Below, piece by piece: positions 26,781 to 36,500 of a stretch of DNA of 49,372 bases. Both the position numbers and the translations under genes were made by a program. Each line of letters opens with the position of its first letter. Positions within the stretch are counted from its first letter, which is position 1. Source of the stretch: JAZSMJ01 sp045535815 (GTDB lineage: Bacteria; Bacillota; Clostridia; Oscillospirales; CAG-272); assembly GCA_045535815.1 (NCBI GenBank), contig JAZSMJ010000039.1, positions 1 through 49,372 of the forward strand. The letters are read 5' to 3'. The notes beneath the pieces were generated by a model. That model was not told the DNA's origin. It worked only from the letters and a program-made list of their open reading frames with translations, and searched no databases.

Positions 26781-26835
26781 ATAAAGAGTATAACCTATCC
26801 GTCTTTCGGAAAAAACAGAAACGGAGGCAGTAAAA

Positions 26836-27150
26836 ATGGCAGATAAGAAGCTTGTTGAAGGTAAATATCTTATGTATAAGGATAAGCCCTTCGTAAGATC
26901 AAACAATATCATATGCTTTGGCGATCTTAACGACAAATATATTTTGCTTATGATAGTAATAAGCACTAAAAAGGTTGCAGAGGCGGCTGACGGAGTTGAG
27001 GTACCCGATAGGATCTTCGCTCAGATACTCAGTACGGACGTGAGCAAGAAGCCTCACGAAAGAATTGAAAAGCAGTTTGAAAAGAACGGATTGTACGAGG
27101 CTATGGATATGGGACTCGTGCTCCTTGAAAGACTCAATTCGGCATCGTGA
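26836..27150 (+). CDS. Conserved-looking 104-residue protein of unknown function
   Basis: 104 residues, no signal peptide or membrane helix. The first half is beta-rich (KYLMYKDKPFVRSNNIICFGDLNDKY...MIVIS), the second half helical and charged, ending GLVLLERLNSAS. I do not recognise a family. A good promoter and a ribosome site (GGAGG) support a real gene, and a long folded hairpin follows it. Confidence 0.75.
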   Translation: MADKKLVEGKYLMYKDKPFVRSNNIICFGDLNDKYILLMIVISTKKVAEAADGVEVPDRIFAQILSTDVSKKPHERIEKQFEKNGLYEAMDMGLVLLERLNSAS

Positions 27151-27159
27151 CCTGATTTG

Positions 27160-27236
27160 AGACGGCTGGCGGATAAAGTGCGCGGTAGGTAAATGGCCTG
27201 CCGAGGCGTTATCCGATTTGCCGTCTTTACTTTTGT
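27160..27236 (+). ncRNA. Long interrupted stem-loop after the 104-residue gene
   Basis: Three stacked helices: AGACGGC with GCCGTCT (27160-27166, 27220-27226), CGGATAA with TTATCCG (27170-27176, 27209-27215) and CGGTAGG with CCTGCCG (27182-27188, 27196-27202; one G-T pair), separated by short unpaired strands, ending in a T-rich tail. It may be a terminator, but the internal loops are larger than usual and resemble a structured RNA. No known riboswitch class fits. Confidence 0.4.
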
Positions 27237-27263
27237 TTGAATATGCGAAAAATGGAGAATTTT

Positions 27264-28451
27264 ATGATTATGAATATTTTAAAAAGGGTACTTGTAATTT
27301 TTTCGATCGTGATACTTGTGATGGCGTTTTCATCGTGCAGCGGTGAGGCTGAGGATGCAGTAGTTCAGCCCGAAAATGAAAGCACCGAAGAAATTACCGA
27401 AACAGAGGAAGCAACACAGGAAACGCAGACCGAGGCTGAAGAAACCACAATGGCCGAGGAGAGCGAGGAAGAATCAACCGAGCAGGAAACCGTGCTGGCA
27501 GATTCCGAATTTAAGGATCTTCTGACGGGTGAGCCTGTTGCTTCGGAGCAGACACAGCGCCCCTGCGCAGTCGTTATAAACAACCTAAAGGAAAGCTGTC
27601 CGCAGGAGGGCATCGGTGATGCCGGAATAATATACGAATGTATGGTAGAGGGCGGTATAACCAGACTGCTTGCAGTTTATTCCGACTATACGGCTCTTGC
27701 ACAGACGGGATCTGTAAGATCGGCAAGAAGATGCTTCCTTGACCTGCTTCCCAACCACGACGCACTCTTTATCCACGCAGGCGGAAGTGCGGATGCATAC
27801 GACGTTATCGACTACAGAAAAACCGACAATCTTGACGGTGTAAATATGTATCTTCCCAACTCCTTCTACAGAGATGAGGACAGAAGATATTCCATGGGAA
27901 CTGAGCACAGCCTTATGATAGACGGTGACGGTATAGTCGCAGGAATTGAGCAGCTTGGATACCGTACAGAGCTGAATGACAGCTATTCCTCTCCGTATAA
28001 TTTCCTAGCGGCAGGTGAAGAGCCTGAGCTCACAGAAGGAGATGCAAAGCATATCTATATGAGCTATAACTTATCGCATAACGTTGACTATATCTACGAT
28101 GAGGAAAGCGATACCTATCTCAGATACCAGTTTAACTGCGAGCCTCATATAGACGGCACTACAGGTCAGCAGCTTGCCTTTACCAACATACTCATCCTTT
28201 CCTGCAAGCACGAAAGCGTAAACGATACCGCAGGTCATATAGATATTAAAATGACCGGTGCAGGTGAGGGCTATTACGTAAACGGCGGTAAGTATACCAA
28301 GATAATGTGGGGAAGACAGACACCCTACGAGCCCTTCGTTTTCGTAACCGAAGAGGGCAAGGCGCTCTATCTTGAGGTCGGAAAGACGGCTGTCAATATA
28401 GTGTCAACCTATATGTTCGACGAAATGGAACTGAATAAAGACGCTGAATAA
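27264..28451 (+). CDS. DUF3048 lipoprotein (YerB-like)
   Basis: 395 residues. Signal peptide with lipobox ending FSSC, then an acidic Glu/Thr linker (about 30-75) and the DUF3048 domain with RPCAVVINNLKESCPQEGIGD, TRLLAVYSD, GSVRSARRCFLDLL and HAGGSADAYD. B. subtilis YerB is the best-known relative; the domain resembles an enzyme fold but has no settled function. The ATG at 27264 is chosen because GGAG lies 6 bases upstream; TTG and ATG codons at 27237-27243 lie before that site. The protein is tied to the outer face of the membrane. Confidence 0.9.
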   Translation: MIMNILKRVLVIFSIVILVMAFSSCSGEAEDAVVQPENESTEEITETEEATQETQTEAEETTMAEESEEESTEQETVLADSEFKDLLTGEPVASEQTQRPCAVVINNLKESCPQEGIGDAGIIYECMVEGGITRLLAVYSDYTALAQTGSVRSARRCFLDLLPNHDALFIHAGGSADAYDVIDYRKTDNLDGVNMYLPNSFYRDEDRRYSMGTEHSLMIDGDGIVAGIEQLGYRTELNDSYSSPYNFLAAGEEPELTEGDAKHIYMSYNLSHNVDYIYDEESDTYLRYQFNCEPHIDGTTGQQLAFTNILILSCKHESVNDTAGHIDIKMTGAGEGYYVNGGKYTKIMWGRQTPYEPFVFVTEEGKALYLEVGKTAVNIVSTYMFDEMELNKDAE

Positions 28452-28454
28452 AAA

Positions 28455-28487
28455 TATCCCCCGAAGAATTTTTCGGGGGATAATTTT
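28455..28487 (+). terminator. Terminator of the DUF3048 gene
   Basis: 11-bp perfect stem (28455-28465 with 28472-28482) followed by AATTTT. Confidence 0.75.
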
Positions 28488-28495
28488 ATATCCCG

Positions 28496-28524
28496 TTGAC
28501 AATTATATCCGTTAGAAGTATAAT
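28496..28524 (+). promoter_or_regulatory. Promoter of the marR-ABC operon
   Basis: TTGACA (28496-28501), 17-base spacer, TATAAT (28519-28524): full consensus. Confidence 0.8.
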
Positions 28525-28552
28525 ATAATTAGTTTTCTAACTAATTATATTA
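28521..28552. promoter_or_regulatory. MarR operator palindrome
   Basis: Perfect 14-bp inverted repeat (28521-28534 and 28539-28552) with a TTCT centre. It covers the last bases of the -10 box and the start of transcription, so a bound MarR dimer would block the promoter. Confidence 0.7.
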
Positions 28553-28565
28553 TACGGAGGAAACG

Positions 28566-29054
28566 ATGAAAAAGGATAGCACTTCACCTATAAAACCTGT
28601 ATGCAAGGATAAGAAGTATAAAGAAACTCCCCTTATGCTTGTGAGTGAAATATCAAGAATGTTCAAGGAGCGTATGCGCACCGAAGCAGAGGGAATACCC
28701 GATACCTACAGACCTATTATAATAGAGCTGTCGATATTTAAAAAGCTGACTCAGATAGATATTGCCAAAAAAGTGCATCTGAGAGCGCCTACGGTCTGCG
28801 TTACCCTTCAGAAGATGGAAGCAGACGGATATATTCAAAGAGAGACGGACGAGGACGATCTTCGCAAGATATGGATATCGCTAACCAAAAAAGGCAGGCT
28901 TTATAACGAAAACGTTTTAAAGCGCTTAAGAAGCGTTGACGATGAGGTTATGAAAAACATATCGGAGGACGAGGAGCGCTTGCTCTGCGAGCTTTTGAGA
29001 AAAGTAAGAAACAATATGTATGAAAATCTGAAGGAACATCAAAATGAACTTTAA
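28566..29054 (+). CDS. MarR family repressor
   Basis: 162 residues with the winged-helix MarR core: LTQIDIAKKVHLRAPTVCVT as the helix-turn-helix, and the wing QRETDEDDLRKIWISLTKKG. GGAGG precedes the ATG. A perfect palindrome over its own promoter indicates self-control, and the two ABC exporter genes follow with overlap (11 bases), so it very likely senses the compounds that the exporter removes. Confidence 0.93.
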   Translation: MKKDSTSPIKPVCKDKKYKETPLMLVSEISRMFKERMRTEAEGIPDTYRPIIIELSIFKKLTQIDIAKKVHLRAPTVCVTLQKMEADGYIQRETDEDDLRKIWISLTKKGRLYNENVLKRLRSVDDEVMKNISEDEERLLCELLRKVRNNMYENLKEHQNEL

Positions 29055-30777
29055 GCTGTTAAAATATATAAAGCCGTATTGGTTTTTCACCCTGATGTCC
29101 CCCATAATGATGTTTATGGAGGTTGCGGTAGACCTTTCACAGCCTACGCTTATGTCTACTATCGTTGACGAGGGTGTTCTTTTGGGAGATATGAGCGTAG
29201 TTTATTCTACCGGCATAAAGATGCTGATACTCGTCGTGATCGCGGGACTTACGGGTATTGCCGCCTCATATTTTGCAAATATGGCGGCACAAAGCTTCAG
29301 CTGTGATCTGCGAAACGATGCATTCAAAAGGGTAATGAACCTATCGCTTGAGCAGACCGATAAATTTACCACAGGCTCGCTGGTTACAAGACTTACCAAC
29401 GATATAACCATGGTGCAGAATTTCGTCAGTATGGCACTCAGAATGTTTATAAGAGCGCCGCTTTCGTTTATAGGCGGTATAATTATGGCGCTGACGCTGA
29501 ACGTCAAATTCTCGGTAGTGCTTCTTTGCTCGCTTCCGCTGGAAATACTTATGATCTTCCTCGTTATGAGAAAGGCAACTCCGCTTTTCTCTGTCGTTCA
29601 GAAAAAGCTTGACCGTGTAAATTCCGTAGTTCAGGAGAACGTAACGGGGGCAAGAGTGGTAAAGGCGTACGTCAGAGAAAATTACGAGATAGATCGCTTC
29701 AACGGAGCAAACGAAGACCTTTGCGCAGTTACGTATAAGGTGCAGAGATTTATGGCGATACTCTCGCCTGTAATGATGATCATTATGAATCTGTCGGTCA
29801 TAGCCATAATCTATATCGGCGGACTTGAGGTACAGGCTGCCAGGATGGACGTTGGCAAGATAATGGCGGCTATTACCTATATCACGCAGATACTTATGTC
29901 GCTTATGATGGTAAGCATGATGTTCCAGAATATATCGAGAGCAAACGCTTCCGCTAAACGTATCACCGAGATACTTGACAGTCAGCCCGTTATCGCAAGC
30001 GGTGAATATAAGGAAAGGGACGGGGTCGGCTCGGTAAGCTTTAGAAACGTAAGCTTCCATTATCCCGGCACGGTCGGAAGACCGGTGCTTGAGGGAATCG
30101 ATCTCGATATCGCTCCCGGTGAATTTATCGCAGTACTCGGCGCTACCGGCTCGGGCAAGACCTCGCTTGTAAATCTTATCCCGAGGTTTTACGATGCAAA
30201 CGACGGTGAGGTCATGGTTGACGGTGTAAACGTTCGTGAATACGAGCTTGATACCCTCAGATCAAAGATATCCGTCGTTTTACAGAAGAGTGAGATATTC
30301 TCGGGCTCGATTATGGATAATATCAGATGGGGAGCGCCCGATGCGAGCGAGGATGAAGTTCGCTATGCCGCCGATATCGCTCAGGCAAGCGAGTTTATCG
30401 AGAGCTTTACGGACGGCTACGATACGTATATAGGTGAGAAGGGAGCATCGCTGTCGGGCGGTCAGAAGCAGCGCTTATCTATAGCGAGAGCGCTTGTGCG
30501 TAAGCCCGAGATAGTTATATTTGACGACAGCTCCTCCGCCCTTGACGTCGGTACAGAGGCAAAGCTTCGCTCTGCCTTGAGAGAAAAGATGAAGGATACC
30601 ACCGTCATAATGATAGCGCAGAGGATTTCAAGCGTTATGCACGCCGACAGAATAGCTCTGCTCGATAACGGCAGAATATCCGCCGTCGGCACTCACGAGC
30701 AGCTGATGAATAGCAGCGCCCTTTATCTTGATATATACAATTCTCAGATGAAAAGCAGAGAAGGGGGCGATGCGTGA
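29044..30777 (+). CDS. ABC exporter half-transporter with degenerate ATPase site
   Basis: 577 residues: six membrane helices (about 1-310) then an ATPase domain (about 335-570) with Walker A GATGSGKTS and signature LSGGQKQRLSIARAL. The glutamate that normally follows Walker B is Asp (IFDDSSSALD), and the switch histidine is Gln (MIAQRIS). These changes make one non-catalytic site, as in heterodimeric exporters such as BmrCD, LmrCD or TM287/288. It starts inside the marR gene and overlaps the next gene at its end; the two half-transporters probably pair in the membrane. Confidence 0.94.
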   Translation: MNFKLLKYIKPYWFFTLMSPIMMFMEVAVDLSQPTLMSTIVDEGVLLGDMSVVYSTGIKMLILVVIAGLTGIAASYFANMAAQSFSCDLRNDAFKRVMNLSLEQTDKFTTGSLVTRLTNDITMVQNFVSMALRMFIRAPLSFIGGIIMALTLNVKFSVVLLCSLPLEILMIFLVMRKATPLFSVVQKKLDRVNSVVQENVTGARVVKAYVRENYEIDRFNGANEDLCAVTYKVQRFMAILSPVMMIIMNLSVIAIIYIGGLEVQAARMDVGKIMAAITYITQILMSLMMVSMMFQNISRANASAKRITEILDSQPVIASGEYKERDGVGSVSFRNVSFHYPGTVGRPVLEGIDLDIAPGEFIAVLGATGSGKTSLVNLIPRFYDANDGEVMVDGVNVREYELDTLRSKISVVLQKSEIFSGSIMDNIRWGAPDASEDEVRYAADIAQASEFIESFTDGYDTYIGEKGASLSGGQKQRLSIARALVRKPEIVIFDDSSSALDVGTEAKLRSALREKMKDTTVIMIAQRISSVMHADRIALLDNGRISAVGTHEQLMNSSALYLDIYNSQMKSREGGDA

Positions 30778-32657
30778 TGGCAGATAACAGAAACAGACCT
30801 CAATCCCCCCAGACTCCCCAAATGAATTTAAGAATGGGCGGTCCCGGTGGCCCCGGTATGAGAAGAGGGCCGGGTGGCCCCGGCGGACCGATGGGCGCAC
30901 GTATAAACGTTGAAAAGCCTAAGAATATGAAGAAAACGCTCGGTAGGTTGATAGGCTACATCGGCAAAAACGCCTCTCTTCTCGTTATGCTTATGATATC
31001 GGTTATAGTGACTGCGGCAGTGACACTTGCAAATCCCGCACTTCAGGGTATTGCCATAGACAGCATAAGCGAGGGCAGAATGGGTGACCTTATGTCTGCT
31101 TTGATAACCATGGCGGTGCTTTTTGCAGTATCATCTGCGATGACCTATATACAGAGCATAGCCGCCGCAAAGCTGTCGCAAAAGACCATACTCGATATGA
31201 GAAAGGACCTTTTCAAAAAGGTGTCCTATCTGCCGATAAAATTTACCGATACGCACAGACACGGCGATATTATGAGCCGAATGACCAACGACGTTGACAA
31301 TATAGCAATGTCGGTATCGCAGTCTATCGCAACTCTGTTTTCGGGCATAATAACGCTGATAGGCGCATTTGTAATGATGATGTACTACAGCCCGGTAATG
31401 ACCCTTGTGGCATTTGTTACCATACCGATAACCGTAGTGGTATCTTCCGCACTTGCAAAGCTGATGCGTAAGCTGTTCGTAGAGCAGCAGAAGCTGCTCG
31501 GAAGCTTAAACGGCGAGATAGAGGAGATGGTAACCGGCTGTAAGACGGTCATGGCGTACGGCAGAGAAAAAAGCGCTGTAGACGAGTTTTCCAAGATAAG
31601 CCGAGATCTGCGCCGTGCAGGTATCAAGGCAAATATTTTCGGCAGTATTATGGGCCCGATAATGAACGCAGTAGGAAACCTCGCTTTTCTTCTGGTTGCG
31701 GTAGTCGGAGGACATCTTGCACTCAGCGGTGCAATAACCATAGGCGTTATACAGTCCTTTATTCAGTATTCGAAGCAGTTCACCAGACCTATAAACGAGA
31801 TAGCAAACCAGTATTCGCAGATACTTACCGCAATCGCAGGCGCAGAGCGTGTGTTTGAGATAATGGACGGAGGGCAGGAATCTCCCGAGGAGGGCAGAAG
31901 AATAGATCCGTCAGACGTTTCGGGTAATATCAGCTTCAAAAACGTCCGTTTCGCATATAAGGAAGGAGAGCCCGTGCTTCAAGGCTTTGATCTTGAGGTA
32001 AAGGCAGGTCAGCGCATCGCCATAGTCGGCAGGACAGGCTCGGGCAAGACTACAATAGTAAATCTGCTGAACAGATTTTACGATATAGACGGCGGTGCTA
32101 TCGAGCTTGACGGCACCGATATAAGGGAGCTCAACAAGCAGAGCCTGAGAAGCTGTATCGGTATGGTGCTTCAGGATACCGTTTTGTTCTCCGATACGAT
32201 AGGAAATAATATCCGTTACGGCAGACTTGACGCATCGGATACCGATATAAGAGAGGCGGCACGTACCGCCAATGCAGATCTGTTTATAGACCGTCTGCCC
32301 GACGGATACGATACAAAGCTTTCAGAATCGGGAAGTAATTTAAGCCAGGGTCAGAGACAGCTTCTTTCTATAGCAAGAGCGGTGCTTTCCGACCCGAGAA
32401 TACTTATTCTTGATGAAGCCACCTCAAACGTAGATACAAGGACCGAGATGGAGATACAGTCGGCAATGCTCAATCTTATGAAGGGCAGAACAAGTCTTAT
32501 AATAGCGCACAGACTGTCCACCATAAGAGATGCCGATATGATAATAGTTCTGAAGGACGGAGTGATAGCCGAAAGCGGAAACCACGAGGACCTTCTTGAA
32601 AGGCACGGAGTATATTACGATCTCTATCAAACGCAGTTTGCAGGAATAGAGACCTAA
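30777..32657 (+). CDS. ABC exporter half-transporter, catalytic partner
   Basis: 626 residues from the ATG at 30777 that overlaps the previous stop (TGATG). A 50-residue N-terminal extension is very rich in Gly, Pro, Met and Arg (GGPGGPGMRRGPGGPGGPMG), cytoplasmic and probably disordered. Six membrane helices follow, then an ATPase domain with canonical Walker A GRTGSGKTT, signature LSQGQRQLLSIARAV (Q for the second G), Walker B ILILDEATSNVD and switch IAHRLSTI. It supplies the complete catalytic residues of the heterodimer. Drug or peptide export is likely; the substrate is unknown. Confidence 0.94.
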   Translation: MADNRNRPQSPQTPQMNLRMGGPGGPGMRRGPGGPGGPMGARINVEKPKNMKKTLGRLIGYIGKNASLLVMLMISVIVTAAVTLANPALQGIAIDSISEGRMGDLMSALITMAVLFAVSSAMTYIQSIAAAKLSQKTILDMRKDLFKKVSYLPIKFTDTHRHGDIMSRMTNDVDNIAMSVSQSIATLFSGIITLIGAFVMMMYYSPVMTLVAFVTIPITVVVSSALAKLMRKLFVEQQKLLGSLNGEIEEMVTGCKTVMAYGREKSAVDEFSKISRDLRRAGIKANIFGSIMGPIMNAVGNLAFLLVAVVGGHLALSGAITIGVIQSFIQYSKQFTRPINEIANQYSQILTAIAGAERVFEIMDGGQESPEEGRRIDPSDVSGNISFKNVRFAYKEGEPVLQGFDLEVKAGQRIAIVGRTGSGKTTIVNLLNRFYDIDGGAIELDGTDIRELNKQSLRSCIGMVLQDTVLFSDTIGNNIRYGRLDASDTDIREAARTANADLFIDRLPDGYDTKLSESGSNLSQGQRQLLSIARAVLSDPRILILDEATSNVDTRTEMEIQSAMLNLMKGRTSLIIAHRLSTIRDADMIIVLKDGVIAESGNHEDLLERHGVYYDLYQTQFAGIET

Positions 32658-32667
32658 GGGAGCCTGT

Positions 32668-33528
32668 ATGAATATAAAAAAGAGAAAAAGGTATGCCGTG
32701 CTATCTCTTGTCGCATTTCTGCTTATCGTTTTTGCAGTATGGATCGCATATGAAAATACAAGCATTACCGTTACTGAGATCAGCGTAAGCTCCAAGGAGA
32801 TACCGAAGGAGTTTTCGGGCTTCAGAATAGCGCAGATATCGGATCTTCACAACGCCGAGTTTGGTGACGGTAATAAAGAGCTGCTTGAGCTTTTGGAAAG
32901 CACCGCCCCCGATATTATAGTCCTTACGGGCGATATAATAGACTCCCGGCGCACGAATATCGATATAGCGGCTGATTTCGTCTGTGAGGCGGCAAAAACA
33001 GCACCGACCTATTACGTTACCGGGAATCACGAAGAGAGGCTAAGCGAGGAATATCAGCTCTTTGAGGAGAGTATGATAGCCGCAGGAGTGCATCTCCTTC
33101 GAGGAGAAAGCGAGATAATAGAGCGAAACGGGAAAAGCCTTTGTATAGCCGGTATAGACGACAGAAGCTATTATGCAGCTGATGACGGAAGCTATCCCGA
33201 CAGCGTAATAACCGACACCCTTAGCAGTATCATACCGGATGATATCTATACGGTGCTTCTTTCGCACAGACCCGAGATGTTTGACCTATACGTTCAGAGT
33301 AAGGCAGACCTTGTCTTCTGCGGACACGCACACGGAGGACAGTTCAGAATTCCGTTTATAGGCGGAGTTTATGCACCCGGTCAGGGTTTGTTTCCCGAGT
33401 ACGATTCGGGGCTGTATACCGAAGATAATACGTCTATGATAGTAAGCCGAGGACTTGGCGCAAGCCTGTTTCCGTTCAGGATAAACAACCGACCGGAGAT
33501 AGTGATAGCAGAGCTTACGGCAGAATAA
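32668..33528 (+). CDS. Membrane-anchored metallophosphoesterase (YaeI/YkuE type)
   Basis: 286 residues: an N-terminal helix (about 8-28) then a calcineurin-like domain with all metal motifs: AQISDLHNAEFG, LTGDIID, VTGNHEE, LLSHRPE and FCGHAHGGQFR. Relatives such as YkuE/YaeI act outside the membrane on lipid-linked phosphates (UDP-diacylglucosamine-like or glycolipid substrates), but the substrate here is not shown. It lies 10 bases after the ABC genes, so it may share their transcript. Confidence 0.9.
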   Translation: MNIKKRKRYAVLSLVAFLLIVFAVWIAYENTSITVTEISVSSKEIPKEFSGFRIAQISDLHNAEFGDGNKELLELLESTAPDIIVLTGDIIDSRRTNIDIAADFVCEAAKTAPTYYVTGNHEERLSEEYQLFEESMIAAGVHLLRGESEIIERNGKSLCIAGIDDRSYYAADDGSYPDSVITDTLSSIIPDDIYTVLLSHRPEMFDLYVQSKADLVFCGHAHGGQFRIPFIGGVYAPGQGLFPEYDSGLYTEDNTSMIVSRGLGASLFPFRINNRPEIVIAELTAE

Positions 33529-33541
33529 AACAAAGCAAAAC

Positions 33542-33572
33542 AAAAGAGCAAGTCAAATTGACTTGCTCTTTT
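33542..33572. terminator. Bidirectional terminator
   Basis: Perfect 15-bp palindrome around one central base, with A4 and T4 ends. It serves the exporter operon on one side and the SLH surface-protein gene on the other. Confidence 0.8.
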
Positions 33573-33585
33573 ATATTTTGCTTTA

Positions 33586-36500
33586 TTATTCCTGGCAGAA
33601 TCTTCTGAGCATTGCAGCAATCTCTGCACGGGATGCTTCCTTGGTCATATCTTCCATGTCGGATCCGAATCCGTCAAGAAGACCTGAAAGGTCTGCCCAG
33701 ATGATATCGTTTTCAAACCATACGCTGTAGTCGTATGCAGGAATCATAGGAGTAACTGCCTCGTCTGCGCCCTTGTAGATTGCGTAACGGTGAAGTATTG
33801 CAACTGCCTGTTCACGTGTTACTGCATCCATAGGACCGAACGTGTTGTTACCGTATCCGAGAACGATACCGTTCTTGGATGCCCAGCTTATCGCATCGGA
33901 GTACCATTCGTCAGCTACTACGTCTGTGAAGTCAACGTCGCTGTCAACTATCGGGCTGCCCTCAAGTCTCCAGAGGATGGTAACTATCATTGCACGGTTG
34001 AGAGCAACGTCAGGGGAGAATACGTCGTCGCCCGTGCCGATCATAAGATCGTTTTCATATGCGTACATAACGTCCTCGAAGTACCAAGCATCTGCAGAAA
34101 CGTCTGCGAAGGGACTTTCGGGAGCAACTTCGATCTTAGTGAAGGATGCGGAGATTGTGTGAGCTGCTCTAACGGTTCTGAATGCATATTCGCTTACTGC
34201 ACCAACGCTTACGCCGTCAACTACAACGTCAGCTATTTCATAGCCTGCAGCAGGAGTGATGATGTAAACGATGTCGCTGCCTACGTTAACCTGAGTAGAG
34301 CCTGTGGGAGTAATGCTACCGCCCTCGGATGCGCTTGCAACTACGCTTACTGTTCTGATAACAGCTCCGCCGCCAAGGCTGCCTGTAGAATCGATCTTGT
34401 AGAGAGCCTTGATCTCAACGTCGTTTGCGGGCATTGTAAACGTTGTTGTGGAAGCGTAAATGTTCGTAACGCGTATGCCGCCACTTACAACTTCCCATCT
34501 GTCGAATCTCATGCCCTGTGCAGGAGCGTCTGCAGTAATTTCAATTACTGTATCCTGGAGGTACATTCCGCTTCCGGAAGCGTTTACTATGTTTGCGTTA
34601 TACTTTGTGGTAGTAACCGTGTAGGTGTATCCTATCTCGTCGTTGCCTTCAACGATAAGTGCGTGATCAACGTCAGGCACAACGTTAAGAGGTGTGGGAG
34701 AAGTGATTACGCCTGCGCCGGTAAGAACTATTGTGTAATCGCCCTGGTTAAGAGTTGCACCTACTGTAATGAGGTCGAGCTCTGTGCTTACAACGATATC
34801 GTCGTTGAGGTCGATTACCAGCTCTTCTTCATCGGGATTTGCTTCTGCAGCACCCTCAACGGTGTTGTAGTAAACTCCGTCTATGCAAGCAACGGGAGCA
34901 TCGATTGAGCTTGTCTTATCGATAGTGCCGTCCTCGTTAAGTCTTGTGTAGAGCGGATATACTCCGATGTTATCAAGATCTTCAATGTCTTCTGCAGAAC
35001 CGTTGTAGTAGATCTTAGAGGGATTTGCAGCGATGTCTACGCTGTAATAGTTATCGGTGAAATCGTTTGTTGTTGTTTCTTCGTTGAAGCTCCAGAAGCA
35101 GATCTGCTGAGCATCTGTAATGTCAGAGAAGATGTTTTCGTTGACTGTAAGCTCAACGTTATCCGTTCCGCTGCCTGTACCGAGCGCCTGAAGGCGTCCT
35201 GCAGGGCTGCCGGAGAAGGTGTTGTTTGTGATGGTAAGAGTATCTGCGCCGCCGTCCTTGTCGCTAACGTTAACTATCATAGGACGGAATGCAACGTTGC
35301 TTATAACGTTGTTATCGAAGAGGATCTCGCCTGTTGCCTGGAGATATACACCGGAGTTGCTTGCGCCGGATACTCCGTTTATCACGTTGTTTGTGAATGT
35401 AAATCCGTTAACGGGCTCTGTTTCGGTATTAACGTTTACGTGAACTGCCGCCTGATTTGTATTGCGAACGATATTGTTGAATTCACAGTTGGTAACTGTA
35501 ATATCGGAGAACTTCGCACTTGCTCTCCAGCCTGTGAGAACGATGTTGGAGTTATCGAATACGATACCGTCGAAGGTAAGACCTTCGTAGCTGATGGAGT
35601 TTCCGTCAGCAGCCATTATAGTAGTATTCTTAATTGTTGTTGCCTTGCCTTCAGCACCGAGGATTGTAACGTCCTTAAGCTCTGCAGGCATCTTGATGGT
35701 TTCTTCCTCGATCTCGCCGGGGAGAAGCTGAACTGTGTCACCCTCCTGTGCACCCTTGAGTGCCTCGGAGATGAATCCGTAGTAAACGTTGCCTATCTTA
35801 GCAACTGCGTTAAGAGCGGATTCGTCAATGCCTGAGATCTCGCAAGCACCTTCAACGAATACTGTGTCAGCATTTGCTGCTGTGTTGTTTGTGAACGTGC
35901 TGTCAGCAACCTTAGCGCCCTGACCGTCAAGACCCATGAATACGGGAGCCATAGCGCATGTGTTATCTGTGAATTCACAGCCTGTAACTGTTGCTTCTGC
36001 ACCGCGGTGGTAGTAGAGAGCACCGATTGCGGTGAAGTTATTGTTTATGAATTCGCAGTTTTCAACAGTAAGTGTAACACTTCCGGAGGTAGCCTTTGTG
36101 CTGTTGCTGTTGAAATCTATACCGAGAACGGCCGTGTTGTCCTGGAACAAGCTGTTCTTAACTGTACCGTTTGCATATGTGAATGAAACGATAGCTGCAC
36201 CGGACGTCTGGTTGGTATTCTGGAACGTGCAGTTGTCGATAACTGCGTTAACGCCCTGAACTCTGACAACGTGAGCTGTGGTCCAGCCGTCAAATATTGC
36301 GTTTGCTATAGTATACGTAGGATCAGCCTCTGTAGCATCGTCTGCGATACCTGAGTTGCCTACCATAAGAGCGGTGTTGGTAGCACCGTTATTTGTGATC
36401 TTCTTGCCGTTTCCGTCGAGAGTGAAGGAAACACCGTTGTCAAGGTTGAGTGTTGTTGTAAGCTCAAGGTCGGAGAGAAGTGTGATGGTTTCGCCTTCTT

